Below are positions 55,010 through 64,000 of a DNA stretch of 64,000 nucleotides, one piece after another. Position 1 is the stretch's first letter, and each line of letters opens with the position of its first letter. The stretch covers positions 1,178,001-1,242,000 of the forward strand of contig CATNEN010000031.1 of NCBI GenBank assembly GCA_950097015.1, written 5' to 3'. This stretch comes from Macrostomum hystrix (taxonomy: Eukaryota; Platyhelminthes; Macrostomidae). Below the pieces are notes generated by a model. That model had not been told where the DNA came from. It made no database searches and saw only the letters and a list, made by a program, of their open reading frames with translations. The position numbers were made by a program, and so were the translations under genes.

Positions 55010-55800
55010 CGCCCACTGATGCTATCACGATGCAAAATAACAAGGAAGCTAAGCTAACGTATGGTGAAGGTGCTCCTTTGAAATTGGTTAGCAAGTGTTT
55101 CCAGTGCTTTACAGAAGGCTGAAAGACAGTCAAACATCTGCCCACTCCACAGACTGACAGTCATAGTGGATCTACCTCCATTGCAGTTCCCAAAATCCCC
55201 ACAGTTGAGATCAAAATCCAAGCCTGTTATTTTTCACAATAGGTCTTAAAACTTCTGACTGATGCCTAGCAGTGCTGGTCAGCAGCTCCTGCAGGCCTAT
55301 CACAGCATCCAGAGTTTCTTAGACTGGATTGTGATAGGGGAAAATTTAAGGTTGGTGAGCCAGAATCCAAGATAAAGAGGAGTGTACAGAAGGCAGCTGG
55401 CAAACCCAATCTGCTGAAGGCCTTGACTGCACCATAGGCTGGAAAGCAGATATCCTCTGTATTCTACAACATGGATGGCATTCTACTAATGATGAGCAGC
55501 AATCACCTAACACAATATTTCAAAGTCCTGTAGACACTGAGTAAAACACGCAAGAGCAAGAAGGATGGCAGGCTAAACAAAGTGTAGGCCTATACCGCTG
55601 CTATAGGACAATACATAGCCTGACACCAGAGAGGCAATAATTGCTGCCATTTTCAACCTGGAAATGGAGCTCCAATCTCACATAGTACACCTACTCTAAT
55701 TGCCAGACCTTGCTTGCTTTTAGTGACTTAGCTATATGGGCAGACAAGGGAAATTCTCTGAGGCCATCACTATAGTAAGCTTATGGGCCATGGCATAGCC
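55010..55800 (+). pseudogene. Decayed mariner-type transposase remnant
   Basis: With stops and frameshifts, the plus strand keeps a mariner-like order of motifs: TYGEGAPLKLVSKCFQCF (helix-turn-helix tail), then VLKLLTDA near the middle. AGKQISSVFYNMDGILLM follows, corresponding to the GK-TVFWD-G region around the first catalytic aspartate. Near 55680 comes SHSTPTLIARPCLLL, corresponding to the HPPYSPDLAPCDF block. Key residues are lost, so it is long inactive. Terminal repeats were not located. Confidence 0.55.
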
Positions 55801-56455
55801 AGGAATTCTTCACGGCATTCACAGTACTAAGAAGTTGCAAGTGCAATAGCAAAATTATGCTTAACCTAAGCAGGGGCAGATTTTTATATCATTGCAATGC
55901 AAAGGGTGATGAGCCAGTTGACTCTAACATTTAGGCATTTATTGATTGTTCACCTGAATTTTAGGCCTAATCAAAATTTACTTTTTGAAAGCACATTTGT
56001 TAGCAACCTTGTGTCTGAAATAGAAAATTATCAATAGCCTAATTTATAGGAAGCCTACTAGGCAGTTTATGCTAGCCTATATATTCCCATAACTAGCTAG
56101 CTAGGCCAAGGCCAAATAATTTGAAGTTTAAGTGCTACTCAAAAGACAAGCAACTTAGTTGTGATTATCAGTGTCTAGTGCCACAAAAGAAGTTATTAAG
56201 TAATTATGTTGTTTCAATAAAAAAATATTCTCATCCAGCTTACTGCTTTTTAAGGCATAGGCCACTAGATGTATAGCATACCTCATATTATAAATTATAA
56301 TCGCAATAATTGTGAACAAAAAAAATTTTTGAATATGTATCATACATATTTTGCAATCATATAGGGCCCATGGTTTAGGTGGAGAGGTCGGTAGGAAAGA
56401 TTCTGCAAAATAATGTTCAGCTTAATTCAATTATATAAAACAATGTCAAAACAAT
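55801..56455. other. AT-rich spacer left of the MULE element
   Basis: No supported gene. It is the pre-insertion flank of the transposon at 56464. Confidence 0.5.
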
Positions 56456-56699
56456 GTATTAATGGGTGCTGGTCATTTCGTCAACTGCCAGTTCGTCAAC
56501 TTGGTTGACGAATTGACCAACAGTTTAAGGTGGTCTCACTTGCAGTTGACGAAATGACCAAGGTTTTAGATTGCTTTATCAGTCAGTTGACGAAATGACC
56601 TGAGAATGTTAGTTACTTCGTCAACTGGCTAGCTACAGTTTGCAAATGTCATAACATGTACATAACATTACCTTTGTTATCATTACTTATTATCCGGAA

Positions 56700-57014
56700 C
56701 GTTCTCAATCCATCTTCGCCACCCATCCCTAAACTGACAACGTGCCCTGTCTCTGTAACTTGAACCAGGGCCCCTCGCGCTGACACCTGTTCTCTTAAGC
56801 TGACAACGTGCACCCTGTCTCTTTTACTTAAACCAGCGCCCCTCGCGTTGACACATGTTCTCTCAATCTATCTTCGCACCCACCCCCAAACTGACAACGT
56901 GCCCTGTCTCTGTAACTTGAACCAGGGCCCCTCGCGCTGACACCTGTTCTCTTAAGCTGACAACGTGCACCCTGTCTCTTTTACTTAAACCAGCGCCCCT
57001 CGGGTTGACACATG
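56700..57014 (+). repeat. Tandem duplication upstream of the transposase
   Basis: Two copies, offset by about 157 bp, of a segment containing AAACTGACAACGTGCCCTGT, CAGGGCCCCTCGCGCTGACA and CTTAAACCAGCGCCCCTCG. It lies between the left inverted terminus and the coding region, where a promoter would be expected. Confidence 0.85.
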
Positions 57015-57187
57015 TTCTCTCAATCCATAAATCTCACTCTCAATGCGAATTAGCACCTTGTCTTAATCCTCAACTATCATGTCTCAACATGATACGAAAT
57101 ACTTTAAACCTGACAATGCAACCTCCTCAAACACTATATAATGGAGTAGGGTTTCAGGAGGGCCACTCAATTTTTTACGTCTTGGTA

Positions 57188-57563
57188 ATGGACACTGATA
57201 AGTGTATTCAGTGCTCAGAGACTGTGCGGCCACGTCAACAGGCCATACAGTGCGATTCGTGCCAAAAGTGGCAACATCGAACTTGTGGGACTAGAATCTC
57301 ACAAGCAGAGTACAGGCAGCTTATGCGGCAGGACGTGTTCGCATGGTCGTGTGCCACTTGTCAGGCAAGACCAGCGGCGGAGCCAGCGACGGAGCCAGCG
57401 GCGGAGCCAGCGGCGGATCTAGCGGCGGAGCCAGCGGCGGATCTAGCGGCGGAGCCAGCGGCGGATCTAGCGGCGGAGCCAGCGATGGAGCCAGGGGCGG
57501 AGCCAGCGGCGGAGGCAGAAGACGCAGCAGGTCTACTGGCCGAAATGTATGCTGCCGAAGCAG
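57188..57563 (+). CDS. MULE transposase exon 1 (PHD finger)
   Basis: It ends at GCAG|GTGAGA. Its 3' part holds 12/24-bp tandem units (GGAGCCAGCGGCGGATCTAG) that encode an Ala/Glu/Pro/Asp-rich linker and look slippage-prone. If the intron is retained, the frame stops after 20 nt. Confidence 0.85.
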
Positions 57564-59237
57564 GTGAGACATTCTATATTTAATAATTAAATAATTTTAA
57601 ATAAATATTATAGACATTATGGTTAGTACCTTGGGAATTGCTCTTAAATAATTAAAGCAAGGCATCGCGAGTGACAGAAATCCAGATACTTCACACGTTT
57701 CTTCCTCACAGGGCCCTTCCAAGAGCCGGTCCGTCTCACTGAGGTCTCGATGGAAGGTCTGGAGCCTCAGGTGCTCCCAGAAATCGATGAGGCCGGCAAT
57801 CTAGAGGAATTCGTCATTGTTCGCAATGGCACCAAGAAGCAAAAGCCGTCACTTATTCAACGCATTGGAGCTCGAGAATATGTATTGGGGCTGAACGTAG
57901 AAAAGAATAACATTCGCTATTGGCGCTGCACCCAACGCAATTCCAGGTTGAAGTGCCCGGCTTCTGCCATTGAAGACAGTCAGGGCAACATTCGAAGCGG
58001 CCAAGCGGCTCACATCTGCGAAGCACGAGTGCGTGAGGGAATGAAGCGCCGATTGGTCGCCGAGATCAAGGAGGACGCGAAGCGGCACTGCTTCAGATCG
58101 GCTGCAGCAATCGTGGAGGCGAAGTTGCTGGAGACCGGGGACATTGGCCCAGTGGTACCCGGCATCAATCAGCTGGTGCGAATCGCCAATCGGTCTCGTG
58201 AGGTTGGGCGCCCGCAGCCTCCAGTCGACCTCCAGTTTGCACTGGCCTTGGATCATCTGCCTCCGAATTTTCTCCGCAGCGATGTCCGAGTCGAAGGCTC
58301 AGGCAAGCGTCATCTGCTTCTTTACACATCCAACCAGATAGAGTTGCTCGTATCCCGCAGATTGTGGTTTCTGGACGGCACCTTCGATGTCGTTCATGCC
58401 CCATTCAAGCAGCTGTACTCGGTGCACTGCTACATCCGACAGGGAACGACAATCAAGCAGGTTCCTCTGGCCTTCGCACTAATGTCAGGTAAGTCGGTAA
58501 ATGACTACACTGCCGTCTTCTCTGCACTGAAACAGGGACTGGGCAACTTGACACCGGAGGTCTGTGTCATGGACTTTGAAGCTGCGGCATGGCAGGCTTT
58601 ACGGTCCGTGTTTCCGGCTGCAAGGTTCCAGGGCTGCCTGTTTCACTTCGCGCAGGCGATATTTCGTCGCTTGCAGCACCTGGGCCTGCAGCAGGCCTAT
58701 CTAACAGATCCTGGCACCCGCGACTTCGCTCGCATGCTCATGGCGCTCCCCTACCTGCCGGCCGAGCACATGGGCGAGGGTCTGGCGCAGATCGTTGCTG
58801 GTGTGCACGCGCCACTGCTGCTGGACCTGGCCGAGTACGTGAGCGCAACCTGGCTGTCGAACCCGGTCCACGGAGTCCACGAAGTCAGTGTGTACGGCCA
58901 GTCAATACGTACCAACAACGAGGTCGAGGGCTGGCACCGGAGACTCAAGCAGCGGGCCGAGAGAGTGCAGTTGACGCTCTACCCACTTCTGCACCTGCTG
59001 CACATGGAGGCCAAGCTTGTGCCAATGCATGCCGCGCTGGTGCACCAGGGTGCTCAGGAGCGCCAGCACAGAGCACGGTACGAGCGTCTGCAGACGACTG
59101 TGGAGCGGTACTGGGCGCAGTACCGCACTGGTGAGTTGTCAATCCGTGCATTCCTGCTCCGGTGCTCGCGCCTCGGCCACATTCCCCAGTTTGCGTACAG
59201 ACAGCGGCAACAGGTGCAGCAGCAGCAGCAGGACTAG
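57188..59237 (+). CDS. MULE transposase: PHD finger, FLYWCH finger, MULE domain
   Basis: Exons 57188-57563 and 57712-59237 join in phase 1 (GCAG|GTGAGA to CTCACAG|GG) into 633 residues. Exon 1 encodes a PHD-type finger with the order CxxC, CxxC, HxxC, CxxC (CIQC, CDSC, HRTC, CATC) and an EPAADLAA repeat. Exon 2, counted from its Met at 57750, has a FLYWCH-like finger (about 21-90; RYWRC, LKC, H88). The MULE domain follows, with LDGTFDV (D209), VMDFEAA (D275), the C-x2-H of GCLFHF and NNEVEGWHRR (E393), i.e. an apparently intact DDE triad. The Met at 57188 is preferred because the domain starts right after it; an in-frame ATG at 57005 also exists. A Gln run precedes the stop. It catalyses cut-and-paste transposition of its host element. 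Confidence 0.9.
57712..59237 (+). CDS. MULE transposase exon 2 (FLYWCH + MULE domain)
   Basis: Uninterrupted for 508 codons, with GC and codon use clearly coding-like. The frame is open from the acceptor to the Met at 57750, supporting splicing to exon 1 rather than an independent start. Confidence 0.92.
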
Positions 59238-59450
59238 TACGTACGTAAGTGGATAAGTGTACTGTACATTCTGCGCATGTCTTCAGCTCTATATTTGATT
59301 GTGACCTTTGTGGTGGCCTTCTTTGTGATCTTTGTGATTTTGTGCAATGCATTTTTCCTTTTTTACCATACAATTACTGCATCTTTGTGGCAGTAACTCC
59401 GCCATTGTCTGGTCCCAAGCCCAGAATGAGAAAGGAGGAGGGCTGCATTG

Positions 59451-59456
59451 AATAAA
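59451..59456 (+). promoter_or_regulatory. Polyadenylation signal of the MULE transposase
   Basis: A canonical AATAAA lies 214 nt after the transposase stop and before the right inverted terminus. Confidence 0.6.
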
Positions 59457-59673
59457 CATGCAACGGGAAAAAAGTTTCATGCGGGGCGTGTATTATTGGC
59501 AGTTGACGAAGTGACAAAAAGTTGACATCGTCCCATTGAACAGTTGACGAAATAACCAAGCTTTGAAAGTATCCTATTGGTTGGTTGACGAAACGACCAA
59601 TACGGGGAACGGGTTGACGATGTGTCCAGTTGACGAAATGGCAGTTGACGAAATGACTAGGATCCGTATTAAT

Positions 59674-60565
59674 TAACAAAACAACAGCTTGGCACAATAC
59701 ACTCCAAAAACAAAGCCAAGTCGGTAGACACAAAAACTAAGTCCCGCCGAAAATTATTATATTCACAGATGTATAAGCCATGAATGAATACTCATAAACA
59801 ACACATTAGGATTGGGATGCAAGGCTCAGGCCTAATCACTCTGCATAATATTTAACGACTTTTATTGAATACGGCATGATTGAATTTTTAAACTTATTCA
59901 TAGAACGCAGACAGTTTTGACAAATGTGTTCTATATATTGGTCTATATATAAATAAGTCGCTCTCAAAAAACTTAAAAGCCGTTTTAAAAAATTGTGACA
60001 CAATTTTGAGGAAGTTTAAAATGTAAACATACGATAAGTTTTTTTAAATTCGGAATTTTTTCATTCTGCATTCTAGGAACCAAAACTCGCATCCATAAGA
60101 TAATTGGCTTACTAGGGCAGGCCGACATCATAAATATGCAATTTTTAGTTTTCATGCCATTGACCTCAGCAACATTGTAATATAAAAAACTTTATACCGG
60201 ATATATTACGTTTTTAGAAAACATTTTTTCAACAATCAGTCTTGACAATTATATTTGAAAAATTAAGTCAACCTAATCGAGCATCGAGTGGATTTTAATT
60301 AGCATAGGTCTAGCCTTATATCTACATGCTACTAGGTAGCGTGTATGCTAGGATCTTGCATAAAAAGAATGTAATTTACTTTTTTAATAGGCCCTAAGCG
60401 AGCGGTTATCTTGGCTGATCTATTTTCAACAATTTATTGATTACAGAATCAGCCCATATTTAATTTTAATTTAATTGCAGTTAGACCCTGTATTGCTTTT
60501 AGTATAAATACAACAGCACTTGGCTACTTTATAGTTCAAATAGTTATATCACTGAGCTTGCATGA
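59674..60565. other. AT-rich spacer upstream of the ASAP-like gene
   Basis: No repeat or gene was recognised. It should include the promoter and 5' UTR of the gene starting at 60566. Confidence 0.5.
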
Positions 60566-60703
60566 ATGCTGGACCAGAATTTTAGCCAAATTATTAGTGA
60601 TGTTGTTGGGTTTATCAGTGATGATTTAAATGATAAGTTATCTAGTGGGTTGTTGTCCCAGAAAGTATCACAGCTTCGCAGATCAATTGAACTTACATCA
60701 TCT
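60566..60703 (+). CDS. ASAP-like exon 1
   Basis: From the ATG at 60566 it encodes MLDQNFSQIISDVVGFISDD and VSQLRRSIELTSS, ending at TCATCT|GTAAGT. Another ATG 5 nt upstream is out of frame and soon closes. Confidence 0.75.
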
Positions 60704-63700
60704 GTAAGTAATTTTTATTTCTTGCTATTTAATTTTTGCTTTTTTGAAATAGGGCTTATTTAAAGAAATAATAAGAGATAATTTTTTCATTAAAAGAAGG
60801 CTTAATGGTAGTTTAAAACATGGTATAGGTCTGGGCTAAAATAAAAAACTTTAGCAGTACAAAGCAGTCAGGTAGTCAGTTCATAGGCTTAAAGCTGGTT
60901 AAAAAAGTTAGATAGGATACTATTGTTCAACCCTAGGGTTGCATAATCTTAGGGTTACAAGCCAACATATGATAGTCACATAGGCTGTTTATAGTAATTA
61001 TGGTTATCTCCATGGGCTGTTAAGAGTAGACTATCTAATATTAGCAGCTGTTGCTGATGTAGCTGATCGATTGGTATATTATTATTGACAGCCACAATTG
61101 ACTGTCAATACTAACTTAGGCACCTCTGTCATTGTTGCTGCCTAGCAATAGCTAGGCAGAAAAAGTGCAACAAAATAAAACACATTTTTACAGTTTTGTA
61201 TAATGTAGGGAAAGATTTGCCTGATTATTAATCCTTTACTTATTATTTGTAATCCTTGTTACAAAAAATGAGTTTTATAGGGTTATTTATTTTTCTGCCT
61301 TAATTGGCCTTAGTTAGGCCTAATAATCTAGGTAGCTAATGTCAAAAATAAAATGTGCTACTGCAAAATTTTTGAGATTTTGCTTTTAATCACTTGGACA
61401 ATAGACATTTTTTGTATGTCCATGGGGCCCATTTATGTTATTAGTAGCTATTACATCTGTCTTGCCAAATATTGCCAAATAAGAATTTGCATAGTAGAGT
61501 AGAATCTAGCTATATTATTTTGCTTGTGCTTTCTGTTGAAAGATTATGTCGTGCTTTCTAAACCCTTTTACAAAAAAGCTCTGTTTCATTTTTATAACAC
61601 AATAAATAATAATAATAGCAGGAAGACTGCAGGCAATCCTACATCATTTGGTGACACAGATCTGCAGCCAGGGAGGAGGCAAATTGTCCTATTTCACTGA
61701 CTCCAGAGCACACATGCACACTGATACCATACATAGGGTGTGTGCATCTGCTCTGACTTTCTCATTGTCAGGCAGTGTACACTTTTACTGTGTCTTGGAG
61801 GTTGGCCCTCAAGGGTGTAAATTGCATGACAAGCCCCCAAGCCTTCTCTCCTTGGCTGCACCACAATTTAGTGTTGTGGCAGACAAGAGGCAGACATGTC
61901 AACTGCTCTGCCACTCACCCTTTAAGTACGAATTTATTTTTTAAATCATATAGGCAGTGTTTTGAATTTCGTTTAATTTAGTTGCAAGGTAACTATGCAT
62001 ATATGTATATTTGTTTCATTCTGACTGCTCAAAGTCCAGGTTTTGTACAGACGAAGGCTCTTATTATTTTAGGATTTGGAGCAGGACAAAGCAACTGTCC
62101 GGCGGGTGAGAAAGTCAATCAAGGCAGCACACAAATCTGGCAAAGGTAAGCAAATTAATTCGTTTCTATCAGCTTATATATTATACTTTTTTTGTAAAAT
62201 TAGGTTGGAACCTTATTATTTACAGGTTATGAAGTTTAAGTCTTTAAATACACACTGGAATTGTTTATGACCATTGACTATTGCAATCATAAATCATTTT
62301 AAGCCTATCAGCAATGCGAAGGCAACCTATCGAACTTGTTGGCCGAACTGGGCGACAACGCTTTGAAATGCGGCGCCAGTGCAGCTGGTCAAGCTTTGAA
62401 CAAGTTTTCAGCCGCCTATAAAGAGATGAATTTGCTGCTTGGAAATTTAGTAAGTACTTTTATTTTTTCTCTTTCTTTTGCAATCGTTTCAGATACTGGT
62501 ATCTGAGAAATCGATAGCGAAATTATTTAATCAATTGTTGCCCATTCAATGTGTTACTTCTGTTGGGTACAGGGCACTCATGGTAATATATATAGTAGTC
62601 AGCTTATACATTCATTAATCCTATCTCAATCAGGTTTTTAGCCCCCTGCCCGTTTTCTTTTTTTCTACTCGTACTTGTTGCAGAAAATGTAGTTTTTGTA
62701 ACTAAGGCCATAGTAGGTGTTGAAATGGGTCTATTAAAGCATGGCTGTTCGTGTTTCCGCCGCTTCCATTAGTCATTTTGATTTTTTGTTAGCCTAAAAA
62801 AACCCGAGGTGTATTACCTTTTTCTTTATGTTTTACGCGATTTATGTTCACAAAACAGTAGCTTTTGCTGCAAGATGAAGGCTTAGAGGTATGAGAGAAG
62901 TTGGAGCCTTGTGGTTAGAGCGTCGGACTCACGATTTGAAGACCCGCTAAAAAATAGGGATGTTTCTTTGGGTGATTTCAGTTGGAATCTGCGGTGTTTC
63001 CAGAAAAAGAAACAGCCGAACGCTGGAAACATACCAATCGTATGATTCCATGCTTAGAATCTACCCAACTGGGCGTTTTCTCGGTGCTTCTTTGTGGCGA
63101 AATGGAATCACCCAAAGAATACTCCAGTTCGGAAGATTCCATGCTCAGAAACCGCCGAGGAATCGCCCGTAAATAATTCTCTGGTTGTCCCATGGGCCAC
63201 TGGTTCGGGTGATTCTTCGGCGGTTTCCGCACAATTTACGGTTACATCGGCTGCTTCCTGGGTAGTTTCTTTAACTCTTGCGAGATAGGGGGGATTTTGG
63301 TATATTCCACTCCTATTTTGCACAAAAAAACCGCCGAAGAAGCAGCCGATTTTTTACAGGGGATCGGGGGTTCGATTCCCGACTGCACTGAAACAATTTG
63401 TGTCCTTTAGCAAAACACTCAACTATGCATTGCTTCAGCAGCACCCAGCTGTTAATTGGGTACCAGCATTAGCTGAAGTAATTAAGGGTGGGTGTGGCTT
63501 CCCTGCTTCCCCCCCAGTCCATGGACTGAGCAGCCGTATGCAGTCTTCAGATGCGCTGCGTATTAGCTGCGGCTGTGCTGTCGGCTGCACATCTGGCCCG
63601 ATTGAGGCAGGTGTAATCAATTCAACTATTATTAAGAGATTAAGAGCTTCGGACTCAATACTGAGAGCATTGAGATACTCAAATCTCAACCCCTAGCTAG

Positions 63701-64000
63701 ACAATATGCGTCTTTGAATAAGAATAAGACTTCTTCATATTTTCCCGTCTCATCCATTCTGCCTTCTTACCAAATCTCCCTTGACTTGCGTGTTAATTTA
63801 TATCCATCCTATTTCTAAACTGTTTTCAGATGCAGAGCCTGTCAAACTTTTTGTTTAGTCCTTTGGACACTTTCGTCAACGCCGAACTGAAAGTTGACAT
63901 GCGAAAAGGTGTCGACAGAGCGTTGAAAGACTACGAGGCTAGAACTGAGAAGGGTAGGAAAGAGCGACTGCAGTCGGCGAGGGAGTCAAGAGCTGGCGAG
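60566..64000 (+). CDS. ASAP-family Arf-GAP, N-terminal BAR region (partial, runs off the window)
   Basis: ASAP proteins are Arf GTPase-activating scaffolds (BAR, PH, Arf-GAP, ankyrin, often SH3) acting at membranes and focal adhesions. Four exons (60566-60703, 62073-62145, 62304-62449, 63830 to beyond 64000) join with consistent phases 0, 1, 0. The product matches the start of the ASAP BAR domain: DLEQDKATVRRVRKSIKAAH then KSGKAYQQCEGNLSNLL, ALNKFSAAYKEMNLLLGNL, MQSLSNFLFSPLDTFVNAEL, GVDRALKDYEARTEKGRKER. Only the first 176 residues are visible, so PH, Arf-GAP and ankyrin parts are not seen. Family assignment rests on remembered similarity to human ASAP1, and another BAR-PH-ArfGAP member (ACAP) is the main alternative. 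Confidence 0.82.
61598..61925 (-). mobile_element. SINE-A copy in the ASAP-like intron 1
   Basis: The body (CTGCAGCCAGGGAGGAGGCA, GGCAGTGTACACTTTTACTG, GGTTGGCCCTCAAGGGTGTA) and an AATAATAATA tail at left match SINE-A in reverse. The head is degraded (GGGTGAGTGGCAGAGCAGTT on the minus strand). It is more diverged than the 33243 copy, hence older. Confidence 0.8.
62073..62145 (+). CDS. ASAP-like exon 2 (BAR)
   Basis: A 73-nt exon between TTATTTTAG and CAAAG|GTAAGC encodes the first long BAR helix (ATVRRVRKSIKAAHKSGK). Confidence 0.85.
62304..62449 (+). CDS. ASAP-like exon 3 (BAR)
   Basis: The acceptor is ATCATTTTAAG; a CAG seven bases later is out of phase. It encodes AYQQCEGNLSNLLAELGDNA and NKFSAAYKEMNLLLGNL. 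The donor is TTTA|GTAAGT, phase 0. Confidence 0.82.
62902..63636 (+). mobile_element. SINE-B copy split by a nested element
   Basis: The head CTTGTGGTTAGAGCGTCGGA (A-box region) with ACTCACGATTTGAAGA stops at 62942. It resumes at 63362 as GATCGGGGGTTCGATTCCCG (B box), then the body through CAGTCCATGGACTGAGCAGC, GCTGTCGGCTGCACATCTGG and CAGGTGTAATCAATTCAA. Removing 62943-63361 plus one 2-bp repeat restores a continuous SINE-B head. Confidence 0.85.
62943..63361. mobile_element. 419-bp non-autonomous DNA element nested in SINE-B
   Basis: The imperfect inverted termini are CCCGCTAAAAAATAGG and, on the complement of the right end, CCCTGTAAAAAATCGG. Subterminal TTTCTTTGGGTG/GGTGATTCTTCGGCGG-like segments are also partly inverted. 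The flanking duplication is only GA (62941-62942 and 63362-63363). A 2-bp target site with CCC termini does not fit hAT or mariner, so the superfamily is unassigned. It has no coding capacity. Confidence 0.65.
63830..64000 (+). CDS. ASAP-like exon 4 (BAR), truncated by window end
   Basis: The acceptor CTGTTTTCAG is followed by 57 open codons (MQSLSNFLFSPLDTF, DRALKDYEARTEKGRKERLQ), reaching the last base of the window without a stop or clear donor. Confidence 0.85.
   Translation, partial: MQSLSNFLFSPLDTFVNAELKVDMRKGVDRALKDYEARTEKGRKERLQSARESRAGE

Larger units (their letters stand above)
56464..59665 (+). mobile_element. Complete MULE-class DNA transposon, 3.2 kb
   Basis: The termini GGGTGCTGGTCATTTCGTC (left) and the complement of the right end GGATCCTAGTCATTTCGTC match at most positions. 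They are flanked by an 8-bp target duplication GTATTAAT at 56456-56463 and 59666-59673. The inverted terminal regions (about 56464-56635 and 59490-59665) are built from repeated GTTGACGAA(A)TGACC submotifs in both orientations, reminiscent of foldback/Phantom-like MULEs. Inside are a tandem duplication (157-bp offset, 56700-57014), a two-exon transposase and an AATAAA signal at 59451. All parts for autonomous movement appear present. Confidence 0.9.

Noticed and set aside
57321-57572. Minus-strand and frame-shifted ORFs over the Ala/Glu/Pro repeat of the transposase
   Set aside because: They are low-complexity shadows of the 12/24-bp coding repeat. The PHD finger frame is the supported one.
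61020-61130. Hairpin around TTGACAGCCACAATTGACTGTCAA as an RNA gene
   Set aside because: It is a short imperfect hairpin in AT-rich intron sequence without a promoter or second copy.
62902-62942. tRNA gene start (TGGTTAGAGCGTCGGACTC)
   Set aside because: The sequence is the head of SINE-B, split by a nested insertion. The B box lies 420 bp away.

Overview
This is a metazoan nuclear fragment with a spliced, repeat-saturated architecture. The evidence is GT-AG introns with matching phases, animal signalling genes (a complete Dishevelled, an ER-resident POGLUT2/3-type glucosyltransferase, a class A GPCR and an ASAP-type BAR protein), tRNA-derived SINEs and several DNA-transposon remnants. Base composition and repeat load would fit a repeat-rich invertebrate such as a flatworm or another spiralian, but no feature here fixes the phylum. 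Nothing bacterial, viral or CRISPR-like was seen.

Layout. 1-10.1 kb: a plus-strand multi-exon gene for a single-pass membrane protein, with an F5/8C-like N-terminal fold and five identical 21-residue cytoplasmic repeats. Its introns are filled by minisatellites, one of which carries a 227-bp hAT MITE. 10.1-20 kb: AT-rich spacer and minisatellites. 20.2-22.1 kb: a two-exon GPCR (+). 22.1-38.9 kb: minisatellites (one is 3.7 kb), SINEs and AT-rich DNA without convincing genes. 38.9-47.1 kb: complete eight-exon Dishevelled (-), 662 aa. 49.4-50.3 kb: an unidentified 319-aa single-exon ORF (-). 51.9-54.5 kb: complete three-exon POGLUT2/3-like gene (-) ending in KDEL. 55.0-55.8 kb: a decayed mariner. 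56.46-59.67 kb: an apparently complete MULE-class transposon with TIRs, an 8-bp target duplication, one intron and a PHD-FLYWCH-MULE transposase. 60.6-64.0 kb: the first four exons of an ASAP-family Arf-GAP (+), cut by the window end.

Repeats dominate. More than twenty unrelated minisatellite arrays (periods 12-44 bp) cover roughly a third of the window, and most introns longer than about 250 bp in the recognised genes hold an array, a SINE or an inverted-repeat element. Two arrays abut copies of the same SINE, and the 44-bp unit resembles part of that SINE, which suggests minisatellite birth from SINE sequence. The genes do not form an operon. Dishevelled (Wnt) and POGLUT (Notch EGF glucosylation) are neighbours on the same strand but 4.8 kb apart, and I infer no functional link from that.

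Exon coordinates were derived by eye from splice motifs and reading-phase continuity. No database search was run. The most unusual content is the intact MULE-type element and the SINE-minisatellite relationship.
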